The position numbers and the translations under genes were made by a program. Shown in pieces: positions 1 to 9,357 of a DNA stretch of 64,000 nucleotides. The notes beneath the pieces are model-generated. The model saw nothing but the letters and a program-made list of their open reading frames with translations, had not been told where the DNA came from and ran no database searches. This DNA comes from an uncultured Photobacterium sp. (lineage in GTDB: Bacteria > Pseudomonadota > Gammaproteobacteria > Enterobacterales > Vibrionaceae): assembly GCF_947039875.1 (NCBI RefSeq), contig NZ_CAMRAN010000002.1, positions 1-64,000 of the forward strand, in the 5' to 3' direction. The first letter of the stretch is position 1. The number at the start of each line of letters is the position of its first letter.

Positions 1-78
1 GCAGATATCGAGCTGATCAAGGTTGTTGGTGTGCATGGGCCCGTCTTTGCCACCTACATCATTATTGATGATATGTAA
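1..78 (+). CDS. C-terminal end of an unidentified protein (partial)
   Basis: The window opens inside a reading frame that runs from base 1 to a TAA stop at 76-78 and encodes 25 residues ending in FATYIIIDDM. The gene begins upstream of the window. Too little is visible to assign a family. It is read in the same direction as the LysR gene that follows, and a strong terminator at 151-182 separates the two. Confidence 0.5.
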   Translation, partial: ADIELIKVVGVHGPVFATYIIIDDM

Positions 79-150
79 TTTTACCTATCACCAATAGTGA
101 TAAACAAACTAGCAGGATGCTAGTGGTTAAGCACTTATAACGGGAATATG

Positions 151-182
151 AAAAAACGCAGTTATCGAACTGCGTTTTTTTT
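151..182 (+). terminator. Rho-independent terminator
   Basis: An inverted repeat AAAAAACGCAGTT / AACTGCGTTTTTT with a 4-base loop ATCG is followed by a T-run. It ends the partial gene at the left edge and insulates the LysR gene. Confidence 0.85.
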
Positions 183-185
183 GCG

Positions 186-201
186 TATAATTCGCTATAA
201 T
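186..201 (+). promoter_or_regulatory. Possible -10 elements of the LysR gene
   Basis: Two perfect TATAAT hexamers lie at 186-191 and 196-201, 21-31 bases before the ATG at 222. No good -35 hexamer is visible at the usual distance. The second one would give a very short leader. The placement is inferred from the hexamers alone. Confidence 0.35.
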
Positions 202-221
202 CCCACTATTGGAATATTGAC

Positions 222-1124
222 ATGCCTGCTATTGATGATCTCGTTCTTTTTACTCAAGTGATTGATCATGGTTCATTCAGTAAAGTTGCTGAACTAAATA
301 ACATCACCAAATCTGTTGTCAGTAAACGTATCAGTAAACTCGAAACCAGCTTAGGGTTACAACTTATTTACCGTACTACTCGTAAGCTGACGCTAACTGA
401 ACCGGGTGAAGTACTTTATCATCGAGCAAAGAGTATCAGTAATATAGCGCAAACTGCTTTTGACTCAGTAACAGGTTATAGTGAAGCGCTATCAGGCAAA
501 ATTCGCATGTCAGTCCCCACTATTTCAGGTGAATTAGTACTGGCTAATGCTGTCTCTACATTTTGTCAAAAACACCCAGGCTTAACGGTTGATATGTCAC
601 TTAACAATCATTTTGTTGATCTGGTTGCTAATAATTATGATCTGGTGATCCGTACGGGTTATCTAGAAGATTCAAGCCTTATTGCACGTCATATTTTTAA
701 TTCACGTTGGGTTATCTGTGCTTCACCAGCTTATTTGGAACAACATGGTATACCTGAAACACCTAAAGCATTAAATAGCCATAATTGCTTAGGTTATAAC
801 CCTCAAAGCTCAGGTCCTTTTGACTGGCAATTTATTCGTCAAAATAAAATCTATACCCATAAAGTCAGTGGTAACTTTTCATCAGATAATGCCGCATCAT
901 TGAAAAAAGTCGCACTAGCCGGTAACGGAATTGCCTACTTACCTACCTGTTTAGTTTATAACGAATTACAACAAGGCCAATTGATTGAAGTTTTAGCCTC
1001 ACATGCTGGAAAAGTCGTCGGTATTTATGCGGTCTATCCCTACACTCGAAAACCAGCCAAACGTATTCAGGCACTGATTGAACATATTCGAGAAAGTTAT
1101 ATGGAAATTAAAGAACAATTTTAA
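222..1124 (+). CDS. LysR-family transcriptional regulator
   Basis: This 300-residue protein has the usual LysR layout. An N-terminal winged helix-turn-helix (about residues 3-62) contains GSFSKVAELNN and the recognition helix with SVVSKRISKLE. A periplasmic-binding-protein-like effector domain follows (about 90-293). The effector domain resembles the large DmlR/AaeR-like subgroup (VPTISGEL, DLVIRTGYLEDSSL). The target is unknown, and no divergently read metabolic gene is next to it. The gene converges on mlc and overlaps its end by 4 bases, so the two genes share 3' ends and not a promoter. Confidence 0.9.
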   Translation: MPAIDDLVLFTQVIDHGSFSKVAELNNITKSVVSKRISKLETSLGLQLIYRTTRKLTLTEPGEVLYHRAKSISNIAQTAFDSVTGYSEALSGKIRMSVPTISGELVLANAVSTFCQKHPGLTVDMSLNNHFVDLVANNYDLVIRTGYLEDSSLIARHIFNSRWVICASPAYLEQHGIPETPKALNSHNCLGYNPQSSGPFDWQFIRQNKIYTHKVSGNFSSDNAASLKKVALAGNGIAYLPTCLVYNELQQGQLIEVLASHAGKVVGIYAVYPYTRKPAKRIQALIEHIRESYMEIKEQF

Positions 1125-2335
1125 CCATCGATTAATTTCATCAATAAATGCCCATCATAAAGAGCTTGTTTTACCAATGCTGCACCAGGCATCGTAGCTT
1201 GAGTATAAAAGCGGCTTTCTTGAAGTTCGAGATCACGATTATAAATAGGCAATGTTTGAGAAATAACACACTCCATTATCGCGGGGTATAACACCGATTT
1301 AGCACGATTTAATTCACCACCAATTAAAATACGCTGAGGATTAAATAAGTTCACCATAATCGCTATTGCTTGGCCGAGGTGATGCCCCAGATCGATAATA
1401 ATTTGACGAGCAAGAGAATCGCCCGCGACCGCTGCATCACAAAGTGCCTCAATAGTCAGAGTTGATGCCGTTAATACCGATGGGTGCCCTTCTTGTAAAC
1501 GGGTTAAGGTTTGATCTAAAACGGCAGTTAAGCTTGCTACCGTTTCTAAACAACCATGATTACCGCAAAAACAGCGCTTACCATAAGGTTTAACCTGAAT
1601 ATGACCCAGCTCACCAATATTACCAGTACGGCCTTGCAGCACCGTATCATCTAAAATAATGCCGGCCCCTACACCATTGTGCACAGAGACTAGAATCGAG
1701 TTTGAAATACCACGTGAATTACCAAACAACTTTTCGGCTAACGCCCATGAACGAGTATCATTACCAACAAATACAGGTAATCCTGTTGCTTGATGAATAA
1801 TATCGCTTAACGGTAGGTCTTTGATAGTGTAATGCGGCATTTGTAAAACAATACCATCAGCTGCATTCACTAATCCAGGCAGCGAAATTGCAATGGCTGA
1901 AATACGATCAAGTGCACTGACATGATTGGCAAAAAATGTATTAATTTCTGTTAATAATTTGATGACAACATCATCTTGCTCAACTTGATTAATATTTTGA
2001 CGTTCTTCCACTAAAATATCACCACTCAATGAGTGTAAAGCGATCGTTAAATAACCACGTCCTAATCGAATCGACAAAAATTGCCAACCTTCATTAGCCG
2101 GAACAAGTCCTATCGCAGGTCGTCCACGACTGGTAGATTCTTGATATTGTGTTTCTTTTATTAAATGTGCTTCAATTAATTCACGCGTAATCTTAGTAAT
2201 ACTAGCTGGCGCTAATTGACTACGTTTAGATAATTCAATCCGCGAAATAGGTCCGTACAGATCAATAAGTTTATATACGCTCCCGGCATTATTTCTTTTT
2301 ATATGATCAATATGACCTGGCTGAGCGACATACAT
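1121..2335 (-). CDS. mlc: Mlc, ROK-family glucose-responsive repressor
   Basis: This 404-residue ROK-family repressor aligns along its whole length with E. coli Mlc (DgsA), which represses ptsG, ptsHI, manXYZ and malT and is released when sequestered by dephosphorylated EIIB-Glc. The N-terminal helix-turn-helix carries ISRIELSKRSQLAPASITKI (residues 30-49). The ROK domain has the zinc site H245, C255, C257 and C262 within GHIQVKPYGKRCFCGNHGC. AGGAG lies 7 bases before the ATG. The close match QPGHIDHIKRNNAGSVYKLI at the N-terminus favours Mlc over NagC. Autoregulation is known in E. coli; the inverted repeat upstream (2389-2404) could be an operator, but this is untested. Confidence 0.92.
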   Translation of the reverse strand: MYVAQPGHIDHIKRNNAGSVYKLIDLYGPISRIELSKRSQLAPASITKITRELIEAHLIKETQYQESTSRGRPAIGLVPANEGWQFLSIRLGRGYLTIALHSLSGDILVEERQNINQVEQDDVVIKLLTEINTFFANHVSALDRISAIAISLPGLVNAADGIVLQMPHYTIKDLPLSDIIHQATGLPVFVGNDTRSWALAEKLFGNSRGISNSILVSVHNGVGAGIILDDTVLQGRTGNIGELGHIQVKPYGKRCFCGNHGCLETVASLTAVLDQTLTRLQEGHPSVLTASTLTIEALCDAAVAGDSLARQIIIDLGHHLGQAIAIMVNLFNPQRILIGGELNRAKSVLYPAIMECVISQTLPIYNRDLELQESRFYTQATMPGAALVKQALYDGHLLMKLIDG

Positions 2336-2385
2336 GTCGATACTCCTAGAGGAAAAACAGCGATAAATATCATTCGATTTTCAAT

Positions 2386-2484
2386 TTTTTTACTTTGCGA
2401 AGTAATTGTGAAGTCTCTTGTACTCAGGACGTGACAGCCGTCACGAGGAATCCCTAAAGACTTCCGCTTTCGCTTCTGACATAA
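2386..2484. other. Unexplained cluster of nested inverted repeats between mlc and queE
   Basis: This intergenic stretch holds four pairing elements in under 100 bases. TTACTT-TGCG-AAGTAA is at 2389-2404. GAAGTCT (2410-2416) pairs with AGACTTC (2458-2464). Nested inside that pair is a hairpin CGTGAC-AGCC-GTCACG at 2430-2445. GCTTTCGC lies just after. The nested arrangement resembles a folded RNA or a mobile palindromic repeat. It could belong to the 5' leader of either mlc (minus) or queE (plus). I see no second copy in the window and recognise no known riboswitch class. Confidence 0.4.
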
Positions 2485-2621
2485 TGATAAATCGGCATTT
2501 CGCCAAGTATAAATTCAATGAGTAAATTTAATCTCCTCCGTGCTTTTGCTAAACGTCATTCACTGGTAGCAGCTAGATTATGATATCCAAAAGTAGCGAT
2601 AAGAGAAGTATGAGGTTCTGC

Positions 2622-3290
2622 GTGTACAAAATTAATGAAGTCTTCGAAACGATTCAAGGTGAAGGTGTATTCACTGGTGTTCCTGCTATTTTTGTTCGTT
2701 TACAAGTCTGCCCTGTTGGTTGCTCATGGTGTGACACCAAACAGACATGGACAGCTGAAACTGAAGATTTAGTCAGCGTTGAACGTATCATGATTAAAAC
2801 AGAAGATTCTCCACTTTGGACCCAACTCGATGCGAATGGCATCGTTAATCTATTAGTTGATCAAGGCTATACCGCCAAACATGTGGTGATCACCGGTGGA
2901 GAACCATGTATTTATGATCTACGTCCACTAACAACGGCTTTAGAAAAAGCGGGCTTTAACTGCCAAATTGAAACCAGTGGTACTTCAGAAATATTAACCA
3001 GTGACCAGACGTGGGTAACGGTATCACCTAAAATCAATATGAAAGCAAAATTGCCGGTATTATCTTCGGCGTTAGCACGTGCAAATGAGATCAAACATCC
3101 CGTTGGCACTCATAAAGACATAGAACAATTAGAGACTTTATTAGCGCCAGTAACATTGCGTACTGATGTCACAATAGCACTTCAACCCATCAGTCAAAAA
3201 CCACGAGCAACAGAACTCTGCATTTCAACATGCATCGCGCGTAATTGGCGTTTATCGATCCAAACCCATAAATATTTAGCGATTGCTTAA
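2622..3290 (+). CDS. queE: 7-carboxy-7-deazaguanine synthase QueE
   Basis: QueE is the radical-SAM enzyme that converts 6-carboxytetrahydropterin to 7-carboxy-7-deazaguanine in the pathway to preQ0 and queuosine-tRNA. The cluster-binding cysteines are C30, C34 and C37 in CPVGCSWCD, and VITGGEP is the SAM-binding glycine motif. I chose the GTG at 2622 because it makes the protein begin YKINEVFETIQGEG, as family members do, with TGAGG just upstream. An ATG at 2610 and the far upstream ATG at 2580 are in frame but add residues not seen in the family. About 222 residues, normal length. queC and queD are not nearby. Confidence 0.9.
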   Translation: MYKINEVFETIQGEGVFTGVPAIFVRLQVCPVGCSWCDTKQTWTAETEDLVSVERIMIKTEDSPLWTQLDANGIVNLLVDQGYTAKHVVITGGEPCIYDLRPLTTALEKAGFNCQIETSGTSEILTSDQTWVTVSPKINMKAKLPVLSSALARANEIKHPVGTHKDIEQLETLLAPVTLRTDVTIALQPISQKPRATELCISTCIARNWRLSIQTHKYLAIA

Positions 3291-3310
3291 TCCTCAGCAC
3301 TTACATCTCA

Positions 3311-3381
3311 TGCTATAGCATCAAAGAATAACAATGCAATGATAAGAGAGTATTTGCTTATCATTGCTAAAATGATCATTT
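3311..3381. repeat. Cluster of three perfect palindromes after queE
   Basis: TGCTATAGCA lies at 3311-3320. GCAATGATAAG (3336-3346) pairs with CTTATCATTGC (3357-3367). AAATGATCATTT lies at 3370-3381. The middle 11-bp hairpin may end queE transcription, but no T-run follows it. The others could be operator sites for asnS. Function not assigned. Confidence 0.5.
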
Positions 3382-3553
3382 CTTAACCAACCTTCTGTGT
3401 AAAATCCCACTTTCCCACATCAATTTATCAATCTAATGAGATCAATGCTTGATGCTTGACGTAAGAAAGGTAATATTACTTATACAACGATATCTTTAAG
3501 CACGTAATACTTTAATTCCAAAGTGAAGTGCCTAAACGGAGAATAACTTAAAC

Positions 3554-4954
3554 ATGACTTACGCGCCTGTAACAGACGTATTAAGCGGCAAACTAGCTAT
3601 AGACAGTGAAGTCACTGTTCGCGGTTGGGTTCGCTCACGTCGTGATTCCAAAGCTGGAATTTCTTTCCTTGCCATTTATGACGGCTCTTGTTTCGACCCG
3701 ATTCAGGCCGTGGTCTCTAATGAGTTAAATAATTACCAGGAAGAAGTTCTTAAATTAACAACTGGTTGCTCTGTTGAAGTCACAGGTACAATTGTTGCCT
3801 CTCCTGCTAAAGGTCAAGATTTCGAATTAGCAGCAACAGCCGTTAAAGTTGTTGGCTGGGTAGAAGATGCAGAAACATACCCAATGGCTAAAACACGTCA
3901 CTCTATTGAGTATTTACGTGAAGTTGCACACCTACGCCCACGTACTAACGTAATTGGTGCAGTTGCACGTGTTCGTAACTGCCTGTCTCAAGCTATTCAC
4001 CGTTTCTACCATGAGCAAGGCTTCATTTGGATGTCTGCACCACTTATCACAGCGTCTGACTGTGAAGGTGCTGGTGAAATGTTCCGTGTGTCTACGCTAG
4101 ATATGGCAAACCTACCAATGACAGACAAAGGCGAAGTGGATTTTGACAAAGACTTCTTTGGCAAAGAAACATTTCTGACTGTATCTGGTCAATTAAATGC
4201 TGAAACTTATGCCTGCGCACTAAGCAAAGTATACACATTTGGTCCAACTTTCCGTGCTGAAAACTCAAACACTAGTCGTCACCTAGCTGAATTCTGGATG
4301 GTTGAGCCTGAAGTAGCTTTTGCTGATCTAAATGATGTAGCAAAACTAGCTGAAGATATGCTGAAATATGTATTTAAATCAGTACTTGAAGAGCGTCGTG
4401 ACGATCTTGAATTCTTTGCTTCTCGCATTGATAAAGACGTTATCACTCGTCTAGAGCAATTTGTAACGTCTGATTTTGCACAAGTAGACTACACTGATGC
4501 AATCAAGATCCTTCAAGATTCTGGCCGTCAGTTTGAGAACGATGTTGAGTGGGGCATTGATATGTCTTCTGAGCACGAGCGTTTCCTTGCTGAGCAGCAC
4601 TTCAAAGCACCAGTAATTGTGAAGAACTATCCAAAAGACATCAAAGCGTTCTACATGCGCATGAACGAAGATGGAAAAACGGTTGCAGCAATGGATGTAC
4701 TTGCACCTGGTATCGGTGAAATCATCGGTGGTTCACAGCGTGAAGAGCGCTTAGAACAACTTGATGCACGTATGATTGAAATGGGTCTAAATCCTGAAAG
4801 TATGGGTTGGTACCGTGATTTACGTCGTTATGGTTCAGTACCACACTCAGGTTTTGGTCTAGGCTTTGAACGCCTAGTATCTTACGTAACGGGCATGAGC
4901 AATATCCGTGACGTAATTCCATTCCCACGTACACCACGTTCTGCAAACTTCTAA
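3554..4954 (+). CDS. asnS: Asparaginyl-tRNA synthetase
   Basis: AsnS charges tRNA-Asn with asparagine. The protein has 466 residues, the same as E. coli AsnS. An N-terminal OB-fold anticodon-binding domain (about 1-105, starting near [13 protein letters not shown]) is followed by the class II catalytic domain. Motif 2 is [25 protein letters not shown] (around residues 235-255), and motif 3 is [10 protein letters not shown] near the C-terminus. The C-terminus [12 protein letters not shown] is characteristic. It stands alone, with its own terminator, and keeps the E. coli association with aspC a few kilobases away in the same orientation. Confidence 0.97.
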   Translation: MTYAPVTDVLSGKLAIDSEVTVRGWVRSRRDSKAGISFLAIYDGSCFDPIQAVVSNELNNYQEEVLKLTTGCSVEVTGTIVASPAKGQDFELAATAVKVVGWVEDAETYPMAKTRHSIEYLREVAHLRPRTNVIGAVARVRNCLSQAIHRFYHEQGFIWMSAPLITASDCEGAGEMFRVSTLDMANLPMTDKGEVDFDKDFFGKETFLTVSGQLNAETYACALSKVYTFGPTFRAENSNTSRHLAEFWMVEPEVAFADLNDVAKLAEDMLKYVFKSVLEERRDDLEFFASRIDKDVITRLEQFVTSDFAQVDYTDAIKILQDSGRQFENDVEWGIDMSSEHERFLAEQHFKAPVIVKNYPKDIKAFYMRMNEDGKTVAAMDVLAPGIGEIIGGSQREERLEQLDARMIEMGLNPESMGWYRDLRRYGSVPHSGFGLGFERLVSYVTGMSNIRDVIPFPRTPRSANF

Positions 4955-4974
4955 ATACCCAGTGTAATTAATCG

Positions 4975-5002
4975 AAAAAACCATCTTCGGATGGTTTTTT
5001 CT
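4975..5002 (+). terminator. Rho-independent terminator of asnS
   Basis: AAAAAACCATC-TTCG-GATGGTTTTTT is a stable UUCG-type tetraloop hairpin with a T-run, 20 bases after the asnS stop. Confidence 0.9.
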
Positions 5003-5145
5003 TTAAATTCAGAATAAATACAGTCCGGACAAGTAATATTTATGCTTAATTCCTGATAATAACTTATAAGGATTGTATTGATGAGAAAAATGGATTAAAT
5101 TCACTTAGATAATTCATAAAAAGAATACATATAACTAAGTCTCTC

Positions 5146-6453
5146 ATGATCATGAAAAAAAAACATAAGGATACTAATAAGCGCCCCATTCTCGTATTGA
5201 AAACTTTTTCCTTATTTTTTTTCGCATTCTCCAGTTTTTATCTTATTTATAATATTTATCATCTTGAAAAATTTAGCCAACATTATATTGCAAAAATTCA
5301 AGACGTATATTCATATACTCGTCGTTTTGGTTCCTATTACAATAATACCCCAGAGGTATACAAATCTGAGAATCATTATAAAACAAATAATGTTTCATTA
5401 ATTGTTAATACTGCAAGTAAAGTCAAGACCCTCTCTAGTGGCATAGAAAAATTACGTTCACAATTAAATAGACTTACCAATAATAATATATGGACTATTG
5501 CCGTATTTGAAAATCCAGCTGATTACGCCCATTTTGATCCCATCAGACCCGAATATTTAACTCAGTTTGATAAATATGGTGAAAATTCAGTCATGCACCG
5601 TATAATTCAACGAGAAGGCCTCGCTAATACTTATCAATCATTTTACGGGTGTAATCTCAAACTAACCGAAACCTATACTGAAACCGATTCAAAGACTAAA
5701 ATTAGAACCCTTTACTACCCTATCTATAACAATAAACATCTTGATGCATTAGTTGCAATTGATATAAAAAATAATATTCTTACTAAATGCTTGCAACGTT
5801 ATAATGCAAGTTATTTAACCGTACTCAACTCTAATAAAAAAGGTAATATATATAAAATAAAAGAATTATTACCTTGCTCACAATTAAATCCAATCCATAT
5901 TGGTATTAATTTATTTTCTATTTTAAAAATGGCTTTTTTCCCTACTTTAATATTAAGCTTTTTATCTAACTATCTCCAGATCTATCTTATCAGAAAAAGA
6001 CATGCTATTCAGCGTGATCATATGACTGAATTTTATCGTCGTGATTATTATGAAAAAAAATTATTAAAACAACGAGCTATTAATCTATTAATTATAGACA
6101 TAGACTATTTTAAAAAAATAAATGATACCTATGGCCATGAAATGGGCGATGATGTAATACGTCATATCGCAAAACGTATTAGTAACTGTATAAGTAAGAA
6201 AGATATTCCCATTCGTTGGGGAGGGGAAGAATTTATTATTTACTTCCCTGAAATGCACCGCCAACAGTTATACTTTAAAGCAAAAAAAATATGTCAATCG
6301 ATTGCATCAACACCCATATTAGGACTTAACATTACGGTATCAATTGGTGGTATATCACATAAAAACATACACTTTAACGATGCTTATAAAGCAGCAGATA
6401 AAGCGCTCTATCAGTCAAAAAATAATGGAAGAAATCAGTATACTATTATCTAA
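5146..6453 (+). CDS. Membrane-anchored diguanylate cyclase (GGDEF), intact copy
   Basis: This 435-residue protein makes cyclic di-GMP from GTP at the inner membrane. TM1 is at about residues 17-38. A sensor domain of unknown class (about 40-250), presumably periplasmic, contains C169 (YGCN) and C244 (LPCS), both also present in the tandem copy. TM2 is at about 253-280, followed by a C-terminal GGDEF domain (about 290-435). The active site is GGEEF at 359-363, with IDIDYFKKINDTYGH upstream. The allosteric I-site RxxD is changed to SKKD (350-353), so product inhibition at that site is probably lost. The gene is visibly more AT-rich than asnS and aspC. The next gene is a tandem duplicate. The signal it senses is unknown. 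Confidence 0.9.
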   Translation: MIMKKKHKDTNKRPILVLKTFSLFFFAFSSFYLIYNIYHLEKFSQHYIAKIQDVYSYTRRFGSYYNNTPEVYKSENHYKTNNVSLIVNTASKVKTLSSGIEKLRSQLNRLTNNNIWTIAVFENPADYAHFDPIRPEYLTQFDKYGENSVMHRIIQREGLANTYQSFYGCNLKLTETYTETDSKTKIRTLYYPIYNNKHLDALVAIDIKNNILTKCLQRYNASYLTVLNSNKKGNIYKIKELLPCSQLNPIHIGINLFSILKMAFFPTLILSFLSNYLQIYLIRKRHAIQRDHMTEFYRRDYYEKKLLKQRAINLLIIDIDYFKKINDTYGHEMGDDVIRHIAKRISNCISKKDIPIRWGGEEFIIYFPEMHRQQLYFKAKKICQSIASTPILGLNITVSIGGISHKNIHFNDAYKAADKALYQSKNNGRNQYTII

Positions 6454-6624
6454 AAACTAACATAAAACAAAAGGATAGATGTCAGTTCACTGACTGCAAA
6501 ATACCCATAAGGAATATATTATATTTAATAAAAATAACTTATGGTAACGATATATATGTTTCACTTTAATCAGTAACAGGAATATATAAAATGCAGTGTC
6601 ACATTCTAATATCTATGGATAGTA

Positions 6625-7911
6625 ATGACTATAACTGTAAATAGTTTTTTAAAAAAAACATTAATTCACTTAAAGCTTTTTACTTTATTCTTCATGATCT
6701 GTTCTAGTACATATTTTATTTATAATATATACAATATTGAAAAACTACAAAATATGTATATTACTACATTAAATAATGTTTATTCTGTTGCTCGCCGATT
6801 TGGGTCATTTTATAATAATACGGAGACTGTTGCCTTAAATAAAGGAACATACGTTTTTAATGGTGTCTCTGTTGTCGTCAAGACAGCAACCAATGCTAAG
6901 ATATTATCGACGGGAATCACCAAATTACGTTCAAAAATCAATCAACTGACTAATAATAATATATGGACAGTGGCGGTTTTTGAAACCGCATCAGATTATT
7001 CACACTTTGATCCTCTGAGACCTGCTTATTTAAAAGGCTATGATAAAACAGCTATTAATACTATCGTTAAAAATGAAGACTTGATGGATACTTATCGTTA
7101 ATTTTATGGCTGCAATATCAAGTTAACAGATATATATAAAGAGCCAGGAACTAATAAAATAATTCGTACTATTTATTATCCAATCTATAATAATAAAAAA
7201 TTGGATTCTCTTTTAGCAATAGATATTAATAACTCTGCTTTTAAAAACACCCTAACTAAATTTAATAATAACAAGATGACAATTATTAGCATGGAGAATA
7301 ATAATATTTACCGCACAAGTGAATTATTACCATGCTCAACAGTTGATCCGATTAACTTGGGAATCAATTTCTATACTCTTTTAAAAGCCACTTTTTTACC
7401 CTCTCTTTTATTAATGATTTTATATCATTCATTAACACAAGTAATTGCGAAGAAAAAATTCATTTTACGCTACGACCAAATGACCCGATTTTATCGCCGT
7501 GACTACTATGAAAGTAAATTAATTAATCAGAAAAACTTTAATTTATTGATTATCGACATTGATCACTTCAAAAATGTAAATGACACCTATGGCCATGAAA
7601 TTGGAGATGAAGTTATTCGCACTGTCACTAAACGTATTAATAATTGTATCCGTAAACAAGATATTGCAATTCGTTGGGGAGGGGAAGAATTTATATTATT
7701 GTTTCCAAAGATGAATAAAGAACAACTAACAATAAAAGCCCAGAAGATATGTGACTCAATTTCTTGGTGTCCAATATTAGATATAAATATTACGATTTCT
7801 ATTGGTGGAATTAGTACAAGTGATATACATTTTAATGAGGCCTATAAAGCAGCAGATCAGGCGCTTTATCATTCTAAAAACAATGGCCGTAATCAAGCTA
7901 CCATTGTTTAG
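6625..7911 (+). pseudogene. Diguanylate cyclase (GGDEF), tandem copy interrupted by one in-frame stop
   Basis: This is a paralogue of the preceding cyclase with the same architecture: TM1, sensor domain, TM2 and GGDEF. Reading from 6625, the frame hits TAA at 7099-7101 after DTYR and then continues in the same frame as FYGCNIKLTD to a complete GGDEF domain ending at 7911. The intact copy has TCA (Ser) at that codon, so one C-to-A change explains the break. There are no frameshifts. The downstream part has no convincing start: the first possible codons are TTG at 7201 and ATG at 7276, neither with a clear ribosome binding site. The GGEEF motif and the I-site RKQD (RxxD) are both intact. Either a recent pseudogene, a stop that is read through, or a sequencing error. 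Confidence 0.8.
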
Positions 7912-7939
7912 ATAACAATTAAATTGATTCTATACAAAA

Positions 7940-7960
7940 TAGCCCATAGTTGTTGGGCTA
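7940..7960. terminator. Hairpin after the second cyclase gene
   Basis: TAGCCCA-tagttgt-TGGGCTA forms a perfect 7-bp stem 29 bases after the stop of the GGDEF copy. It has no T-run on the plus strand, so it is only a possible terminator. Confidence 0.35.
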
Positions 7961-8020
7961 AAGATCATAGGCGTGCAATAACAAAACATAATTATAAATT
8001 CATAAATTTGTTACACCCTC

Positions 8021-8050
8021 TTGTCAAACTTCTATCACTAAGGGTATAAA
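8021..8050 (+). promoter_or_regulatory. Likely sigma-70 promoter of aspC
   Basis: TTGTCA (8021-8026) and TATAAA (8045-8050) are separated by 18 bases and lie about 40 bases before the aspC start. Confidence 0.5.
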
Positions 8051-8088
8051 TAGGGTCATAACTCTTTAACTACCCATGGATGATCGAT

Positions 8089-9279
8089 ATGTTTGAAAAG
8101 ATTACAGCAGCACCCGCAGACCCTATTCTCGGTTTAACAGATGAATTTAAAGCTGATCCTAGAACACATAAAATTAACCTCGGCGTGGGTATTTATAAAA
8201 ATGAAGCAGGCAATACGCCTGTTTTAGCTACAGTAAAAAAAGCAGAAGCGATTCTATTAGCACAAGAAACAACAAAATCTTATTTAGGCATTCCAGGCAC
8301 CCCTGAATATGGCTTAGCAGTACAGCAACTACTCTTTGGTGCAGATTCTACACTTATTGCAGAAAAACGAGTTCAAACAGCACAAGCACCAGGCGGTACT
8401 GGAGCATTACGCGTTGCAGCTGAATTTATTAAACGTCAGTTAGGGGATGTTACGGTTTGGATCAGTAATCCTACATGGGCAAACCATCACGGTGTCTTTG
8501 GTGCAGCAGGTCTAGAAACGAACACGTACAGTTACTATAACGCACAAACAAAAGATATCGATTTTGATGCCATGATTGTTGATTTAAACCAAGCAAATCC
8601 AGGCGATGTCGTTTTATTCCACGGCTGTTGCCATAACCCAACAGGTATAGATCCAACTAATCAGCAATGGCAAACACTGGCTAAGCTCTGCCTAGAGAAA
8701 CAATTACTGCCAATGTTTGACTTTGCTTACCAAGGCTTTGCTCAAGGTGTTGAAGAAGATGCACAAGGGCTGCGTATCTTTGCCGATCAAATGCCAGAAC
8801 TCCTCGTAGCTAGCTCATTCTCTAAAAACTTTGGCCTTTATAATGAGCGTGTAGGTGCATTTACTTTAGTTGCAAAAAACGCTGAACAAGCAGTGACTTC
8901 ATTCAGCCAAGTAAAATCTATTGCACGTGTTATTTACTCTAATCCCCCCGCTCACGGCGCAGCTATTGTGACCCAGATTTTAAACGATGCTGTATTACGT
9001 ACTGAATGGGAACAAGAAGTTACAGAAATGCGCGATCGTATTCAAGAAATGCGCGTATTATTTGTAGCAACACTAAAACAATGCGGTGTTGATACCGACT
9101 TTAGCTTCATTGAGCGTCAAAATGGTATGTTCTCATTTTCAGGCCTTAATAAAGACCAAGTAAATCGCCTCAAAGAAGAGTTTGCTATCTATATTGTAGG
9201 CTCTGGCCGTATCAGTGTTGCAGGCATGACAACATCAAATATGTTACCGCTATGCCAAGGTATTGCTGCCGTTTTGTAA
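8089..9279 (+). CDS. aspC: Aspartate/aromatic aminotransferase
   Basis: This PLP enzyme interconverts aspartate and oxaloacetate (and aromatic amino acids) using glutamate/2-oxoglutarate. It is 396 residues from the ATG at 8089, where it begins [16 protein letters not shown] exactly like E. coli AspC; an ATG at 8080 would add three residues. The PLP lysine is K246 in [15 protein letters not shown]. Other family motifs are [13 protein letters not shown] and [10 protein letters not shown]. Class I fold, normal length. Monocistronic, with its own promoter and terminator. AspC and TyrB are hard to separate by sequence; the position near gloC and asnS supports aspC. Confidence 0.95.
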   Translation: MFEKITAAPADPILGLTDEFKADPRTHKINLGVGIYKNEAGNTPVLATVKKAEAILLAQETTKSYLGIPGTPEYGLAVQQLLFGADSTLIAEKRVQTAQAPGGTGALRVAAEFIKRQLGDVTVWISNPTWANHHGVFGAAGLETNTYSYYNAQTKDIDFDAMIVDLNQANPGDVVLFHGCCHNPTGIDPTNQQWQTLAKLCLEKQLLPMFDFAYQGFAQGVEEDAQGLRIFADQMPELLVASSFSKNFGLYNERVGAFTLVAKNAEQAVTSFSQVKSIARVIYSNPPAHGAAIVTQILNDAVLRTEWEQEVTEMRDRIQEMRVLFVATLKQCGVDTDFSFIERQNGMFSFSGLNKDQVNRLKEEFAIYIVGSGRISVAGMTTSNMLPLCQGIAAVL

Positions 9280-9304
9280 TGTATAAAAAATAAACTATAC
9301 CCAT

Positions 9305-9334
9305 AAAAAAAGAGGATAATTATCCTCTTTTTTT
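9305..9334. terminator. Bidirectional terminator between aspC and the minus-strand gene
   Basis: AAAAAAGAGGATAA / TTATCCTCTTTTTT is a nearly continuous palindrome with T-runs on both strands. It serves aspC on the plus strand and the 9358-9663 gene on the minus strand. Confidence 0.85.
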
Positions 9335-9357
9335 ACTATTATATGATAGAAATATTA

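Noticed and set aside
2518-2583. 21-codon frame overlapping the upstream queE-frame ATG
   Set aside because: Weak ribosome binding site, no recognised family, and the true queE start is probably at 2622. Kept only as a possible leader peptide in the findings.
5002-5145. A promoter or riboswitch (for example a cyclic di-GMP type) before the cyclase gene
   Set aside because: The region is AT-rich without the conserved GEMM-like stem-loops; nothing beyond a likely AT-rich promoter can be supported.
7201-7911. Treating the downstream GGDEF half as a separate functional gene
   Set aside because: It would begin at a TTG with no ribosome binding site, in the middle of the sensor domain, and the frame continues unbroken upstream to the stop at 7099. 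A single interrupted gene fits better.
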